A program made the position numbers and the translations under genes. DNA of 64,000 nt from NCBI GenBank assembly GCA_032173965.1, contig CM063287.1, positions 4,283,859 to 4,347,858 on the forward strand. Reading direction: 5' to 3'. The notes below the pieces were generated by a model that was not told where the DNA came from, did not search any database, and saw nothing but the letters and a program-made list of their open reading frames with translations. Origin of the DNA: Sitta carolinensis. Its lineage: Eukaryota; Chordata; Aves; Passeriformes; Sittidae. Of this stretch, positions 1 through 12,976 are shown piece by piece; position 1 is the stretch's first letter; every line of letters begins with the position of its first letter.

Positions 1-782
1 AAGCAGTTTTGTTGGACATGAACCATCTCATTACTTATTTAGATTCTTTTCTCATAGGGCCTGTGTTGGTGGTTATTTCTACAAGATCAGCCAATATGGG
101 TTTACGAATGTTTATATTTAAGAAAGTATTGAGATATACAATTAACAGTAAGATCCTTGAAGGAAATCCAGGAATACCTCCAAAACCAGAGCTAAACAAC
201 TCAGCAATAACACAGCACTCAAAGGAATGTTTAAAAAGTGGGCTATTCTCAAATTTTAAAAGCTGTCAAAGTAAATAAGATTGTTTCACCAATTTCCTGT
301 AACATCTCATAAAGGAAAAAAACCCACAATGTTGTTTTCTGACAGTCTTTCAATGAACAGCACCCTTACACCCACACAAAGTCACAAGCCTGTCTCTGAC
401 TGAGGCTAGAGGTGGGAGAATGGGCAAAAGCAAACAAGGAAATGCACTCAAAGATGCAGAGATCACTCAAGGAATGCACTGCCAGGCTCCTGATAACATT
501 CTCCCCCTCTTCCACTCACTTTTCATCATCCTCCTTGATATTTTCATTGGTACTGAGCTGACATTTCCATGAACTCCATTTTAAAAACTGGTGTTTAGAA
601 GACATTACGTTGAGCTGGTGAAGTTGAAGAGGCTGGAAAGAGCCAGCACAGTGTGGACACTCAGTGACCTCCCCATGGCACATCAGGAGGCACCACATTG
701 CTGCCAGGGCATTATCACAGAGCAGGCATCACTTCTGAACCTCTGAGGCTGGAGAAAGAGTTTGCATAAGGGCCTGCCATGC
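1..782. other. Unassigned non-coding stretch
   Basis: No exon, RNA gene or recognisable transposon is visible. The short open frames have no protein-like composition and no convincing splice context. The stretch ends where a CR1 fragment begins. Confidence 0.6.
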
Positions 783-1056
783 CAGGATGGGGCAGAATGG
801 CTTTAAATTGAAAGAGGTCAGGGCTGGCTGGGATATTGGGCAGGAATTGTCCCCTGGCAGGGTGGGCAGCCCTGGCACAGGGTGCCCAGAGCAGCTGGGG
901 CTGCCCCTGGATCCCTGGCAGTGCCCAAGGCCAGGCTGGACATTGGGGCTTGGAGCAGCCTGGGACAGTGGGAGGGGTCCCTGCCCATGGCAGGGGTGGC
1001 ACTGGATGGGCTTTAAGGTTCCTTCCCATCCAACCCAGTCTGGGATGCTGTGATGA
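783..1056 (+). mobile_element. CR1 LINE fragment, 3' end
   Basis: This is a 5'-truncated CR1 retrotransposon tail in sense orientation. It shows the usual order of CR1 3' blocks: the 'gaatggctttaaa' segment, 'gatattgggcaggaattgt', 'gggctgcccctggatccctg', 'ggagcagcctgggacagtgg' and a terminal 'ccttcccatccaaccca' followed by a decayed tail. Only the last part of the ORF2/3' UTR region remains, so no protein is made. Frames of 88-196 aa over it are by-products of its high G+C. Family assignment rests on recognition of these motifs. Confidence 0.9.
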
Positions 1057-2553
1057 TAAACCAAGCCTCACAAAGGAGCAGAGACCTCTTCTACCTGCAG
1101 CAGTATCAACGGAGCAGAGACCCCAGGATAAAACCCCCTCACCATCAGACAAGAGCACAGAGGAGAGGGGACCCAGGCACTCGGGTGGAAGGAAAAGACA
1201 GAAGACAAAGTTCATGATGGGCAGCAGGGCTATGGCTTTGCTTTTCCCTGGAAGAGTGAGAAATCCCAATCCATCTTGGAAGCTGCTCTGTCCACCACAC
1301 TTCAAGAAGGGATTTTAGCACCTTGGAAGCACAGGGGTGAACCTGAGAGGTGCCAGTGTGACTGTTAATGCCACCAAACAGCAGCTGCTGAGAACTGGTG
1401 ACACCCAGCACAGAGTCCTGCTCACAGCTGAAGTCAGGGAAGGGGAACAGACTTGGGAGCCGTGATTATTCCTGCAGGAGAGAAGGGTGGAGGTCTGCCC
1501 ACGATCCTGAGCCAGCTCCCTTGAAGAAAGGGGAAGAAGCATTTTTGTGGTTTGCAGCAGAAAGGTAACCACAGGTGAGCAGTGCCCAGTGAAGTGATGT
1601 GTACCCTCCTGGGGCTTTATCCTGAGGCTGCCAGGACAGGGAAGGACAAAAAAGGCCCTGGCAGCAAGAACATAACACTAGACATGAACATAACAATAGA
1701 ACTACAAGAAACATTCATTCCAAAGATGAAATGGGAAGATAAAACTAGTTTTGATTCAGTGTCAGAAGAGATGCCTTTCAACCCAGGCACGTATTCCATG
1801 GGATTGGCAGCAGGCCTGAGATTAGGGGTACTTCGAATCTGTTCCTTCAACTTTTGTGGCTTTTCTCCTAAAATGTGTAAAGAGAGAAAGGAAAGCACTG
1901 TGGGGTGTGAGGTTGGCTGTCCAAAATAAAAGGCTGAACTGCAGGGAAACACCATTTTAGTGCAATTCAATTGTAAAAACAAGAGAAAACTACGAGCTAA
2001 GAGGCCAGATGAGCTGGCCCACGCACTTAACTACTGCTGGGTGAGGAGTAGAAGGTGTCAGAGGGTGGAATTAAGTACCAGGTGAAAGTCTGCCAGCTCC
2101 ACAGTTCAGCCCTGGCTACAAAGACAGGCCTGTCAGCAGCTCTGTGAGGATCTAAATGCATTTAGCACCTGGGCAGCTTGGGAAAGGAATCTTCATTTGG
2201 ACAAAAGGCACACTGGGACAAATAAGATATTCATGTATGCAGAGAGGGACTGGGAATTTGTCAGCTTTTCAGCGATTTTCCCCTCAGAGGAGGTGGCACA
2301 GGGAGCGGCTGTGGGCACCCAGCTGAAGCAAACAAAATGCTGGGGAACATTAGGAGGGAGAGGAAGAGGGCCTAAATTAGAATGACATTATACAGGACAA
2401 TAGGAAACCCCTGGAGCATTAAACAGAGGGTTTGCTACCATCATTTCAAAAAGGAGACACCAGAGAAGGACAAGGGCTCAGGAAGGACACTGGGGGACCT
2501 TGCACTCCACTGACAAACACAAGAAACCTAAAAGAATCCAACCCTACCTCAGA
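1057..2553. other. Unassigned non-coding stretch
   Basis: No gene or transposon is recognised. The sequence is of mixed composition. A 115-aa frame near 1.6-1.9 kb is opposed by a similar one on the other strand and shows no domain. Confidence 0.55.
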
Positions 2554-2780
2554 AATCAGACTGGTTTGGACTGGAAGGGATGCTAAAACCCATCCAGTTC
2601 CACCTCCCACTGTGCCAGGCTGCTCCAAGCCCCACAGTCCAGCCTGGCCTTGGGCACTGCCGGGGATCCAGGGGCAGCCCCAGCTGCTCTGGGCACCCTG
2701 TGCCAGGGCTGCCCACCCTGCCAGGGAACAATTCCTGCCCAATATCCCATCCTGATTTCCCCTCTGGCAGTTTAAAACAT
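2554..2780 (-). mobile_element. CR1 LINE fragment, 3' end
   Basis: An antisense CR1 tail begins with the diagnostic 3' terminus ('actggtttggactggaaggg' on the + strand). It runs through 'ccaggctgctccaagcccca' to the 'caatatcccatcctgatttcc' block and stops near 'ggcagtttaaaacatgg', where the copy is 5'-truncated. It belongs to the same subfamily as the copy at 783-1056 and the copies at 28.4, 34.2, 40.5 and 63.0 kb. It is non-coding. Confidence 0.9.
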
Positions 2781-3569
2781 GGAAAAGAAAAATTCCCAAG
2801 GATTACTTGCTACAAGAAAGAGACATTACAGACATCAACTGAAATCTTGATCAGCAAGGCTGCTGCAGCAACAAATTTTCCCCATGACACTGTAGTATTT
2901 CTGTCCTAGATGAATACAGACAGGAATAAAAAGCAAGAATGCACACAAAGAAGTCTTTCTCATGCCAGCTAAACGCTCGGACTTGTTCAGGAAGTCATCA
3001 GAACAGAGAAAACACTCTACTCCCAGTTGTTACCTCTCCAAACAACAATACATTTAATTATGCAGATTAAAACAAGGACATCCCACGCTTCAGGGCTTTT
3101 GCAAACTGTCTGCAGGAGCCACGGGGAATCCCCAGGTAGTGTTGTGCACCTCACCTCAGGTATAGGGGCCAGGGACACATTTCCTCTCTCCAAAACATAC
3201 AGTGAATCAGAGAAATATCTGCTGAACAGAACAGACTCATGGCTTAATTCACTTGCTAATTGATATGTTTGATTTTGTCCCCCAGCACTGTGATATAAAT
3301 CGAGTAAAACATATAAAAGTCCATCAATGAAGTGTGAGTTTCCTCACAATTCTCTACACTTGTTCCAAGCTAAAGAAACTGCCTGGAGTAAGAAATTTAC
3401 TTCACCTAATGCAAATTTTACTCCTTTTCCATCACTTTGGTCCTCAGCACACAACAGAGAAGAGGGAAGACTCTACACCTGAGCATAAGGCAGTCAGGTT
3501 TTGGGAAATTTGGGCAGAAATCCGGCTGTTTCAACAATGTCCTGATTCCAAAAGTGACAACACATCCCA
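2781..3569. other. Unassigned non-coding stretch
   Basis: Sequence of average composition with no visible gene, RNA or transposon. It separates two CR1 fragments of different subfamilies. Confidence 0.55.
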
Positions 3570-3908
3570 GGGGGACCCTGCTGGCTCTGCACAACTCCTG
3601 AGAGGAGGGCACAGCCGGGGGGGTCGGGCTGTGCTGCCAGGGCACAGGGACAGCACAAGGGCAAACGGCCTCAAGCTGTGCCAGGGCAGGCTGAGCTTGG
3701 CCAGCAGGAGGAATTTGTGCCTGGAAAGGGTGCTCAGGCCTGGGCAGGGGCTGCCCAGGGAGGGTTGCAGTGCCCATGGCTGGAGGTGTGCAGGGAAGGG
3801 CTGGAGGTGGCACTCAGTGCTCTGGGCTGGGCACAAGGTGGGCACGGGGCACAGGGTGGGCTCCAGGGGCCGGGAGGGCTTTTCCAACCTCAGGGATCCT
3901 GGGATATG
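3570..3908 (+). mobile_element. CR1 LINE fragment, second (young) subfamily
   Basis: A sense CR1 tail of a different subfamily from the copy at 783-1056. It has the block 'acggcctcaagctgtgccag', then 'ggaatttgtgcctggaaagg', 'gggctgcccagggagggttg' and the 3' end 'gggcttttccaacctcaggg'. By eye it differs from the copy at 32872-33325 by about one base over roughly 270 bp, so both descend from a recently active source or have been homogenised. It is 5'-truncated and non-coding; the overlapping 209-aa frame is not a gene. Confidence 0.9.
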
Positions 3909-5708
3909 TTACTGCAGTGAAAAGAGATTTTTCTGGGAGCTGGCTCCTGATTCCCACAGCTGAAGTGAGGCATTCCTCCCCAAGGGAGAAAACTGGGAAG
4001 AAAAATCTTTCAAGAGAAAAAAAAGCTGATAACAATAAGATGTTTAGCCTTGGAGGGAAGCCATCAAAATCAAGGCAAAATCTGTAAAGAAGCCTCTGGG
4101 AAATTATCCAAAACAGGATCCAGACAGAAGCAGTGCCACTTGATCTGAGGACACAGTCTGAGGTGGCACAAAGAAGGAGAGAACATCACAGTAACAACAT
4201 CAATGCTGCTGAACAGCCTCACCCTGATTCTGAAGTTTAAATTTTCAGTGTTTTCTCATCAATCGCATCTTAAGGACTTCAGATGATTTTAAACTTCGTA
4301 GGAGCAGGTTTTCTTAAGACCTACAGCACCACATGCCAGGAATTTGGGTTCTGCCACACCCCTTTGAAAGATAGAGGGGGAAGGAAAGAAATCAAAGCAA
4401 GAATGAGAGCAAAGCATTGAAAAGAGTGAAATAATTTCATGAGAACCCAGCTTCGGCTAAACCTCCTAAGGCCTCCACTTAGACCAGACATCTACTGGGA
4501 TGGGAGGGCAGTAGTTCTTCAAAATCTCCCTCAAGAGGCAGATTCACCCTGGAACAAGACCTGGATTTACCCTAAAACAACTTCTACCTCCCGTTAACCA
4601 GGTGGCCATAAATCAGCTCAGCACAGGAGACCTCAGCCATGGCTCTAAACCACATTATCCTTGTATTGGAATTAATCTCTGGGTACATCCTCACAGGAGC
4701 CTTCTCCACTCTTGGAATTGTTTTCCAAGTTCTCTTGAGTTCCTCCTCAAATCTTTTACTCATGAACTATTTTCCTAATGCTTTAATCATCATCTGCACC
4801 TTTATAGTACAAATGCAGAGAGGCAGAAATGCAAGCCTACATCTTTAGTTATCACTTAGTGTGCAACCATAAGCAGCCCACGTGGCTGCAAACACATGTG
4901 ATGCAGGCAGATTGCAAAATCTGGTGCAGCAGATGTCACACCAGGAAACCCTCGGGGCACTGGGAAGTTGTGGAAGTGGATGTTGGGTTTCTGCGCTCAA
5001 GTCCCTTTAAGGAATAAAATCCTGGTGTTTCTGTTTCACGCCCTTCAATATAAGCATTGGTTTTGAACAGACTCTCACAGGGAAAGGCTTTTGCCCAACT
5101 AAACATTTCTATTTTTACCACACTTATGACTTTTAGTCACAAAACATCATAAGTCTCCTACAGGTGGTGGTAAAGTTCATCCCAAACCCCACCATTTTAT
5201 AATGGAAACCCAGGAACTTCATCAATGTCACACAACTGCTCTTTGGAACTGTGCTCCACTTTCAGCATCATTGGAATTGCTTAAAAAAGAATTTGAGATT
5301 GAACAGATTTTTAAAAAATACGTTTAAACTTTTGTCTTTTTTTGTCCCAAGTTCCCTCACAAATATACTTATTCCTAAAGTCTCCTGAAGGACAGGCCAT
5401 CCAAGATGGAAAATATCAGCCAAAAATGTTAATCAATACTTGAATCAAAGCATTCTGCTCAGGATATTCTACCAGCTCTGCTCCAAACTGGAAGTTTAAC
5501 AAGACATGGTATTTTCAAATTCATTAGGAATACAAAATGACCCAACTACTCTATTTCTTAGCATCTGCCCTAGATTTCTTTCCAACTCGAATTAATAATT
5601 ATCCCTCTAAATTAATAAATTCTCCTTCTAAATTCTTGAAAGGAGGAAGCAGTGCTCAAAGAGTCGGTATTTCAGGGTTGATATCTTGCTTTCTTTACAG
5701 GAATTGTA
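3909..5708. other. Unassigned non-coding stretch
   Basis: A+T-leaning single-copy sequence with no gene, RNA or transposon recognised. Confidence 0.55.
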
Positions 5709-5779
5709 AAATCATACAATGGGTTGGGAAAGATCTTTGAGGTCATCTAATTCCAAGCCCTGCCATGGGCAGGGACAGC
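5709..5779 (-). mobile_element. Short CR1 3'-end relic
   Basis: About 70 bp resemble the antisense CR1 terminus: 'atcatacaatgggttgggaa', then 'aggtcatctaattccaa', then 'ccctgccatgggcaggga'. It is diverged and truncated, which suggests an old insertion. The match is short, so confidence is moderate. Confidence 0.7.
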
Positions 5780-8391
5780 AGGTTTTCAGTCATTTCAATT
5801 TCCAAATTGGGCTCATGTAAGGAATGACCAGACTCACTCTGCAAGAATATTTACAGGGTACAAGATTCTAAGAACTAAAACTTTGCTGGACAATCCAAAG
5901 GAGTTGAAGAGCAACAAAGTTTCCCAACTCTGTTTGCTGAATTCATCATATCTTCCCTCCATTTCTTAGCAGAACACCAAATCCTTGTCTCACATGTATG
6001 AACTGGAATCAATAAATATTTATTCCTCCCTTTCCTCAAGCTGAATTCCATAGAAATGGGTATTTATTAAAGGATTTTTTTTTTCCCCTCTTGGAGATAA
6101 CTGACACAGAAGGCTTCTGATACCAAAGAACCCAAAGTCGTGGAGAACTGGCAAAAAGACCAAGTCAGGTCAGAGGATTGATCGGAAAAACGGGAAGCAG
6201 AGCACAGGAAATACTTGTCAAGGTAAAGGGAATAGCAGGACAGGGAGCTGGGCTGGCCACAGGAGACTGGGGAGGACAGGCTGCACTCCCAGCCAAGGAT
6301 CAGTGACTGTTTTTAGGACATGGACAGAAAAGGCCTCTCTAAGTGGATGGGATCTTTACTGTCTTGGAAGGTTTTGCTTGCAGGCTGTGCCAGGCAATAA
6401 ATTGATTTAGCAAAATGTCAGGGTGGAGGGATGAGGCAAAAAACAGGAGGTGAATTCCTCCCAGAAGAACATCAACTCTCCGACTGCTGTGCAAAAGGCA
6501 GCTGAAGGATTTACTGATCTGCTGGAGTATTTAATGAAATTATTCTCCTGAGCACAGCCTTTATGAGCTGGATCATTGCTATCTCTCCCCCAATAACTCA
6601 CTCCCTTCTCATTATGCAAAAAAACTTCACATAAATACCTCCACACTCATCATTCCAATCACTCGTGCCATTGGTTTTTAAAAATCACCTTACACTGCCA
6701 CTTCCCCTCATTCCATGGCATAATTCAGGACAACACTGCTAAAATCCAATTCAGAGCATCCCAAAACACAGAGTAATTTTGATTTGTGGCAGGACACCAA
6801 GCCCATTCCTATTTCATAGGAAAGTTTTGTCTAAAGTTAATTAAATGGCCAATCTGACCATAAATTTGGTATTAAAACTAAATTCTCCTCACCATTTAAA
6901 AATGCCTAACAAATGGATGAATTGCAGAACAGAAGGTGGGATCTCTGAAAAGCAATTCAAACTTAATTCTTACTTCAGAGGAGGCAAAGAAAAATAAATA
7001 TTTTAGAATCAACTGGCTACTACGAATTTCCCTCTACAAATAAGAACCTCTTACATTTGAAAAAAGAACTGCAATACAGCAAAATTTTGGCTTCATTGCC
7101 AAAAAACTGTTGACTTCACTGTGTTGGAAATAAGAATAGGGACAGAGGCAGAAAACTCTCAGGTTTTAGAGTAGTTTCCACACCCCACTACTGATCCTAC
7201 AATAGGACGGGCAACAATATCCTTGTTGTAACATCTACAAAAGAAGTTTTCGTAACAGCTGTATGAAAAGGAAAAAAGAAAAAAAAAAAACAAAAAAGAA
7301 GTCATCTTCAAAAAAATTGAATTTCACATGAAATCTTTTTTCACCCTTACAAAGACAAAAGGTCACGAAAAAGCTACGACTTATCAGGCACCTAAACAGA
7401 GATCTTTAGGACCAAAAAAATAAAATCGAAAACAAAAAAGGAATTACAAAAAAAAAAAAATAACAGTAACAACTTATTTCATGTGTTGACAGCCCAGTGC
7501 TTGCATTGGAAAAGGTGGGAATTATATATCCTTGCCCCTCCTTCCCTACAGTCATTACCCAGCTCCATGACATCCTTGTTCTGTCCTTCCTTTTCCAGGC
7601 TGGGAGTCCTGAAATCACTTAGTTATTCTTCAGAGAGGAATTATTTACAGTCCTGTAGCTCAATCTCTGCTGAATTTCCCCTGGATTTCATGACATCTAA
7701 CAATGAGGGAAAGCGCAGCACTAATTCCCAGGGAAAATGAACAAAATGTTTTTCCATCTCCTGTGTTTTTGCAGAGAAATTGAAAAGTCTTTTAATCAGT
7801 CCAAATGTTTTAGAAAAAAAGAGACCCTCAACACTTCACCATCACTGCTTCAGGTTCATCTCTTCCATCAGCTCACCTCTGTGCCCTTTCCCTGGGAAAT
7901 CATCCCTGCATTTTCCCTCATCCTGCACCTGCCAAGGCAGTGCCCTCCACCTTTGAGAGATGAGAAGAGTGCTGCTCTCTGCCTCCCCCAGCAGGAGAGG
8001 CCATCAATCCCCGCAGGGATGCTCAGGACACACCAACCACAATGGATGATGTCCGTGCCTAATAGTCCCAAATCTCTCTATCTGAAGCATTCATCACTGG
8101 GATGCAACAAGAGCAAAAGTTTCTTGGGTAGAAAAAGATTTTTTAAGTCAGCTTTTAACAGTTAAAGGCTCTCAGGATATTTCTCAACGAACACAAATTA
8201 TCTGTCTTCCCACAGAGGAGGCATTTCAACACCTGTGCTCCCAAACGAGGGCAGAACCCCTGGATTCCCCACTTAGGTGAAGTACATGGTCAGGGCTGTG
8301 TGCAGACACCATCGAGGCTGCTTTTCATAAATTAATAATAAACTCATAAATTAAAAATAAATTAAATTAAGGAAAAAAAAGCAGAAAGCAC

Positions 8392-8392
<1 letters not shown>
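5780..8392. other. Unassigned A+T-rich stretch
   Basis: No gene is recognised. It has A-rich patches near 7262-7305 and 7449-7460 and a T-run near 6077. Short open frames occur on both strands without protein-like features. Confidence 0.55.

Positions 8393-8431
<39 letters not shown>
8393..8431. repeat. Poly-A tract (39 A)
   Basis: An uninterrupted run of 39 adenines follows an A-rich lead-in from about 8340. CR1 elements do not end in poly-A and no transposon body is recognisable upstream. It is therefore either a simple homopolymer or the tail of an unrecognised retroposed sequence. Confidence 0.95.
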
Positions 8432-8433
<2 letters not shown>

Positions 8434-9085
8434 AAAATCAAAATATTGTCTCAGATTGGTCTTGGACCTGCAGCAGCAGCTGCTGGTGGTAACTCCTTCA
8501 TATGCAAAGTTGTGGCAGGGAGTTAAGACACCTCTAAAACCACGCTCAGCTAAGCTCTGCCATTGCTGTTACTCCTCAGGTCTGAGTTCTGACCAAAACT
8601 CCCGCTTAAGGAACAAAAACACAGTGGCCACAGCCCTCCCCTTCCTCAAAAATCCCATGCCTTAACATGAGATAATGAACCAAAAGCTATGCAGAAGGTT
8701 GGGAGAGAGCAACATACATGGGAGGGAAAAAAAATATTTATATACCCTGTCAAGGAAAAAAAGGTGTTTTTAAAATCAGCATTCAATAAAGCACAGCAAC
8801 TGCATTTGCTAAACCAGATCCCAAGTCCTGCTGGGCAGACATAAGGCACATAATAAACCCGAAATTGGTTAGAACTGCTGAAATACCATAGGATAAATGA
8901 AATTATTTTCTAAATATACTTAGCCATTGGGAACAGCTCCTGCCTTCATACACTAATTACTGCTTAATTACTGTCAGGCCACACTTCCTAAAGGAACAGC
9001 AGAAGGGAATTTATGGCACCAGTAAAGGAAACATCTATTACGTCAGGAGTAAGAACCATTACTTGTTATAAACTGGTTTCTAATT
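8432..9085. other. Unassigned stretch with possible regulatory element
   Basis: No gene is seen. Around 8925-8995 the sequence has two closely spaced TAATTA motifs, a homeodomain-type site, in single-copy sequence. This is only a hint of a conserved non-coding element. Confidence 0.45.
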
Positions 9086-9720
9086 CAGCCTGGCCTTGGG
9101 CACTGCCAGGGGTCCAGGGGCAGCCCCAGCTCTCTGGGCACCCTGTGCCAAGGTTGCCCACCCACATAAGGAGGAATTTCTTCCATATATTTTACCTAGA
9201 TTTCCCCTCTGGCAGTTGGAAGCCATTCCCCCGTGTCACTCCATCACCTTTAAAGGATCTCTCTCCTTGTTTCCAGCAGCTCCTTCAGGCACTGCAAGGC
9301 CACAATTTGGTCATCCCAGAGCTTCTCCTCTGCAGCTGAACACCCCCAGCTCTCCCAGCCTCTCCTCCCAGCAGAGCTGCTCCATCCCTCTGATCATCCT
9401 GGGGCCTCCCCTGGGCTCTCCCAGCAGCTCCAGGTGCCTCCTGTGCTGGGGCAGCTCTGCAGGTGGGGTCTCACCTGAGCACAGGGGCAGAATCCCCCCC
9501 TGCCCTGCTGCCCACGCTGGGGCTCAGCCCAGGGCACGGGGGGTTCTGGGTCCCAGCTCCCACCCACAGCACCCCCAGCTCCTCTCCAGGGCTGCTCCTC
9601 CCCTGGATTGATCCCGGGGTGCCCTGACCCAGGGCAGCACCAGCACCTGGCCTGGGTGAACCCCATGAGATCCCCATGGGCCACTTCTGGAGCTTGTCCA
9701 GGTCCCCCTGGATGTCTGGG
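9086..9720 (-). mobile_element. Longer CR1 LINE fragment lacking its extreme 3' end
   Basis: An antisense CR1 copy of about 635 bp starts inside the tail ('cagcctggccttgggcactg') and lacks the last 60 bp or so. It continues into the upstream region that reads, on the + strand, 'gctgctccatccctctgatc', 'ctgcaggtggggtctcacct' and 'gagcttgtccaggtccccct'. No intact reverse-transcriptase frame remains; the 171-aa and 123-aa frames are incidental. Confidence 0.85.
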
Positions 9721-11470
9721 GATCATTTCACAGTCATCACACAATGTACAGCAGAAACAAAACAAGTGTTTCTACATCCAGAGGTTCCCAATTATTTGAA
9801 TCCCTCCTCCCCAACAGAAGGGCATAAATCAGGCTGCTCATAAATTTCTGCTCCACTAAGCCTGCAATACAAAAGCAGTTTCTTCCCTCGGGACAAGGAG
9901 AAGTAGCAGCACTTCAGAATTCCAGCATTTCCGTGAGCAGGCTTGTTTCCAAAAAACAGAAAACAAAATACGGTATTTGGAATATTTGAGTAGGCTCAAA
10001 AAAAAAAAATTTAAAAATCATCCTCAAGTGCTTTTCAGCACTATCTGCTCTGGTTCTGCTACTCTTTTCCACCTCAAAATAGGATACACCCCATTTCCTA
10101 CCTGAAGGGCAAGAAAATGGAAGTTTGCTGAAAGACAGAGCAGAGGAAAAACTCCTCATCCATTTCCACTCAGGGCTGTCTGCTGCAAAGCCCCAGGCTT
10201 CAAGGACACTCAGGCATTTAAGGAAAAATATCTTCATTTTGTTCCTCAGACCATTTGAAGCACACGTGATAAAACTGGAGAACAGCTTGCCAGGTGCATA
10301 TTCTAAGGAGGAAGAAAACCAGGGCATGAGAGGGACAAACTTCAGTAAACAGATTAATGATATTCAAATTAATGATTCTGAAGCAAGAGCCACAAGGGAC
10401 AAGGTCCTCTTCCCTGCAGACTGAATTACTGCAAGAAAGGCCAGCGCTGGAAAAAACACCTGACACGAAGCTCCAAATCCATCCAGACTTCACCCAAAGT
10501 CTTTGATGAGATGAAATAAACCCCAAATTAATAAGAATATAGCAGGAAATAAGAATAGAGACAGTAAAACATGTTCAGTGTATCTTTGGCTGCATATGCA
10601 ATGCCTTTTATATACATACACACCTTGGCCCCAGCAAAATTAGCTGTACAATTCTCAATGCTCCTTTTCAACACCACTCAGCACATTGAAAACTATTTAA
10701 TAATCCCTCTAATAATCTCTAGCACATGAAATTTTAGAATTTTGACTAGAACTTCGGGCTTACTAGAAAAATAAGAGACAATGAAGTATTAAGGTGACAT
10801 GTGAATTCTGAGTCTCTAAAATTACACAGAACCATTTACAAAAGTGTTTTCTACACACGTTTTTACTGGTTAAGACATCACAATTCTTTAAAAGTCTTCA
10901 TTCTGGATGCTTCTTTCCCCTTTAAATTAACTTTCAGGGTAAAACACAAATATATTTCTCATAACCATTGTCTCTTGTTATCCTAATGGAGCAGTTCCCA
11001 AACTTGACTATCTAATTCTCATTGTTCCTATAAAAGTGTGTTCAGTTGACTGCTTAAACTTCCCAGTTCTATCTGATCATATGGGAAGGCACTGAAGTAT
11101 CAAAGTGGAAGGTGTTATAGGCAATTTAGCTTTTAATTAATCTAAACTTGGAGCTAAAATTATGATACACAATTTAATTTTATGTTTTAATCAGTTCCTA
11201 ATAGAGCATTTTAATCTCCAGAGCACGCACTCACATTTGGAAGGGTGCAATGGAAGGCTCAACCAAATTCTCCACCTCATTTGAAAAAAAAAGCCCCTAA
11301 ATTTTAACTGACCCAAGAACAACAGGTCAAACAAAACTCTGAACAGTGAGAACAGAGGGAAAATCCCCAAACTTTGCCTTCACTTCAACCACACTTCATT
11401 AAAAACAAACAAACAAACAAACATCAGAAATTACAAAACTCATAACCAATTAATGAAGGAAAAGGAGACA
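9721..11470. other. Unassigned A+T-rich stretch
   Basis: No gene or transposon is recognised. It holds an A-rich patch near 9999-10013 and the AAAC microsatellite near its right end. Confidence 0.55.
11402..11421. repeat. (AAAC)n microsatellite
   Basis: About five tandem copies of the 4-base unit aaac. Confidence 0.9.
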
Positions 11471-11612
11471 GCTCCCACTATCGCAGGTTGCTCCAAGCCC
11501 CATCCAACCTGGCCTTGGACTCTTCCAGGGATACAGGGGCAGTCACAATTTCTTGGGAATCTGTGTCAGGGCCCCTCCACCCTCAGAGCTGCACAGGACA
11601 AGGGAACATTTC
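11471..11612 (-). mobile_element. Diverged CR1 fragment
   Basis: An antisense CR1 piece recognised by 'ggttgctccaagccccatcc', 'aacctggccttggactcttcc' and 'gggatacaggggcag'. It lacks the extreme 3' end and is clearly more diverged than the copies at 2.5 or 63.0 kb, so it is an older insertion. Confidence 0.75.
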
Positions 11613-11811
11613 TACCCTGGCAGAAATTTTAGATGTGCAGAACAAAAGAAATCCTGCAGCAAACTTTCCCACACAGTTCAACCATAAACAGAATAAACAA
11701 GAAACAAAAGCTCCAACAGGAAGGATTCCATGTGTTTCCAATAAAAAGCAAGCTTTCCTACAGAAATGAACCCCAGAAAATTTGTAAAGTGAAGTTTTTA
11801 ATCAGTTTTAA

Positions 11812-12008
11812 TAGAATCCTTCAGGCTGGAAAAGCCCTGCCAGCCCCTGGAGCCCACCCTGTGCCCCGTGCCCACCTTGTGCCCAGCCCAGAGCACTGAG
11901 TGCCACCTCCAGCCCTTCCCTGCACACCTCCAGCCATGGGCACTGCAACCCTCCCTGGGCAGCCCCTGCCCAGGCCTGAGCACCCTTTCCAGGCACAAAT
12001 TCCTCCTG
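11812..12008 (-). mobile_element. CR1 LINE fragment, young subfamily
   Basis: An antisense copy of the subfamily seen at 3570-3908. It runs from 'aggctggaaaagccctgcca' through 'ccagcccagagcactgagtg' to 'aggcacaaattcctcctg', where it is 5'-truncated. It is nearly identical to the copies at 3.6, 28.8 and 32.9 kb over the shared segment. Confidence 0.9.
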
Positions 12009-12785
12009 AAAAATTTAACCATCAAGAAGATTAAAAACAAGCTTTATTTCTGAGGCACCTTCCCCAGTGGACACAAACCAAAGCGGGCAGAACCTTTGAC
12101 ATGGTGAGAAATCTCTCCCTGAAAAGTCACCAAGTTTAGATCTCATGTTTGGGACCAAGCAGTTTCCTGGGACACCAGCCACATCTTCTAATTTAAGTAA
12201 ATCAAAAAGCCAATGACCCAGGCAGGCATTTTCACACAGAGCACGTGTTGAGGAGCTGCTGCCTCCAGGCTCTGACAGGATGCCCAGGCTGGCCATGCCG
12301 ACAGACCTTTTAGGCTCCCAGTAAATAAAACTGTCAGAACAAGAAAAATGAACAGCTGGGAGTGTGAAAAAAAATAAATTAATTGAACTTGATCTGTACA
12401 TCAATTTAGCCTCTGGGGCAAACTAAAATTACTTGGCTCTCAGTACCCTGGAAACATCCAGCTCTGTCCAGGGTGATTCATGTTCCAGGCTGAATCATCA
12501 GAGCCAATTAAGAAAATGTAACTCCCTGACTCTGTCTGAAGTACCATCCACCACCTGATGCACAGCTCTTGCTCTGAGTCCCTGCAGACGCTGAACAGGA
12601 CAAGAGAAGTGCTCAGTGCTCCAAAAAATGAGTGTTCCCAAATCCAAGAATCTCTCCAATGCCATGTGTTGGTAAAATATTGAGAGCTTAAAAGAGTGGA
12701 ATCACCTTGTTCCACAAAGTGAGGGCAGAGAGAAAAGAGAATTTACTCTATTTTGCAACTTATGGTTAGGAAAAAAAAAATCCAT
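12009..12785. other. Unassigned non-coding stretch
   Basis: No gene, RNA or known repeat is seen. Confidence 0.55.
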
Positions 12786-12976
12786 AAGGCTTCATGAGGG
12801 GAATGTTGCTTCAGTGGGAAAAAAAGAGTAAAGAATGAAGCCATGAAGAGAAAAATGCAGGTCCCTCTTGTGTCCTCCACCAGAATCACTGACCAGGTAC
12901 TGCCTCCAGCTTGCCTTCACACAGAAAATACAAAACCAACCCAATTCTTCTACTGAAGATTCAGATGAGGTCCACA
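12786..12976 (+). repeat. Direct duplication, copy 1 (unknown family)
   Basis: This segment recurs at 14689-14869 in the same orientation. Shared blocks include 'ttcatgaggggaatgttgct', 'cagaaaa' and 'ctgaagattcaga', with several small indels and perhaps three-quarters identity by eye. No terminal repeats or poly-A tail delimit it and it matches no family I recognise. It could be a local duplication or two copies of an uncatalogued repeat. Confidence 0.8.

Noticed and set aside
715..1305. 196-aa minus-strand open frame
   Set aside because: It lies over an antisense CR1 tail, and the same peptide pieces recur at every CR1 copy in the window.
8393..8431. Poly-A run as evidence for a processed pseudogene
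   Set aside because: No cDNA-like sequence and no flanking target duplication could be seen beside it.
7127..10565. An 18-bp near-match ('ataagaatag' plus flanks) at 7127-7145 and 10548-10565
   Set aside because: It is too short and A-rich to distinguish from chance, and the flanks do not align.
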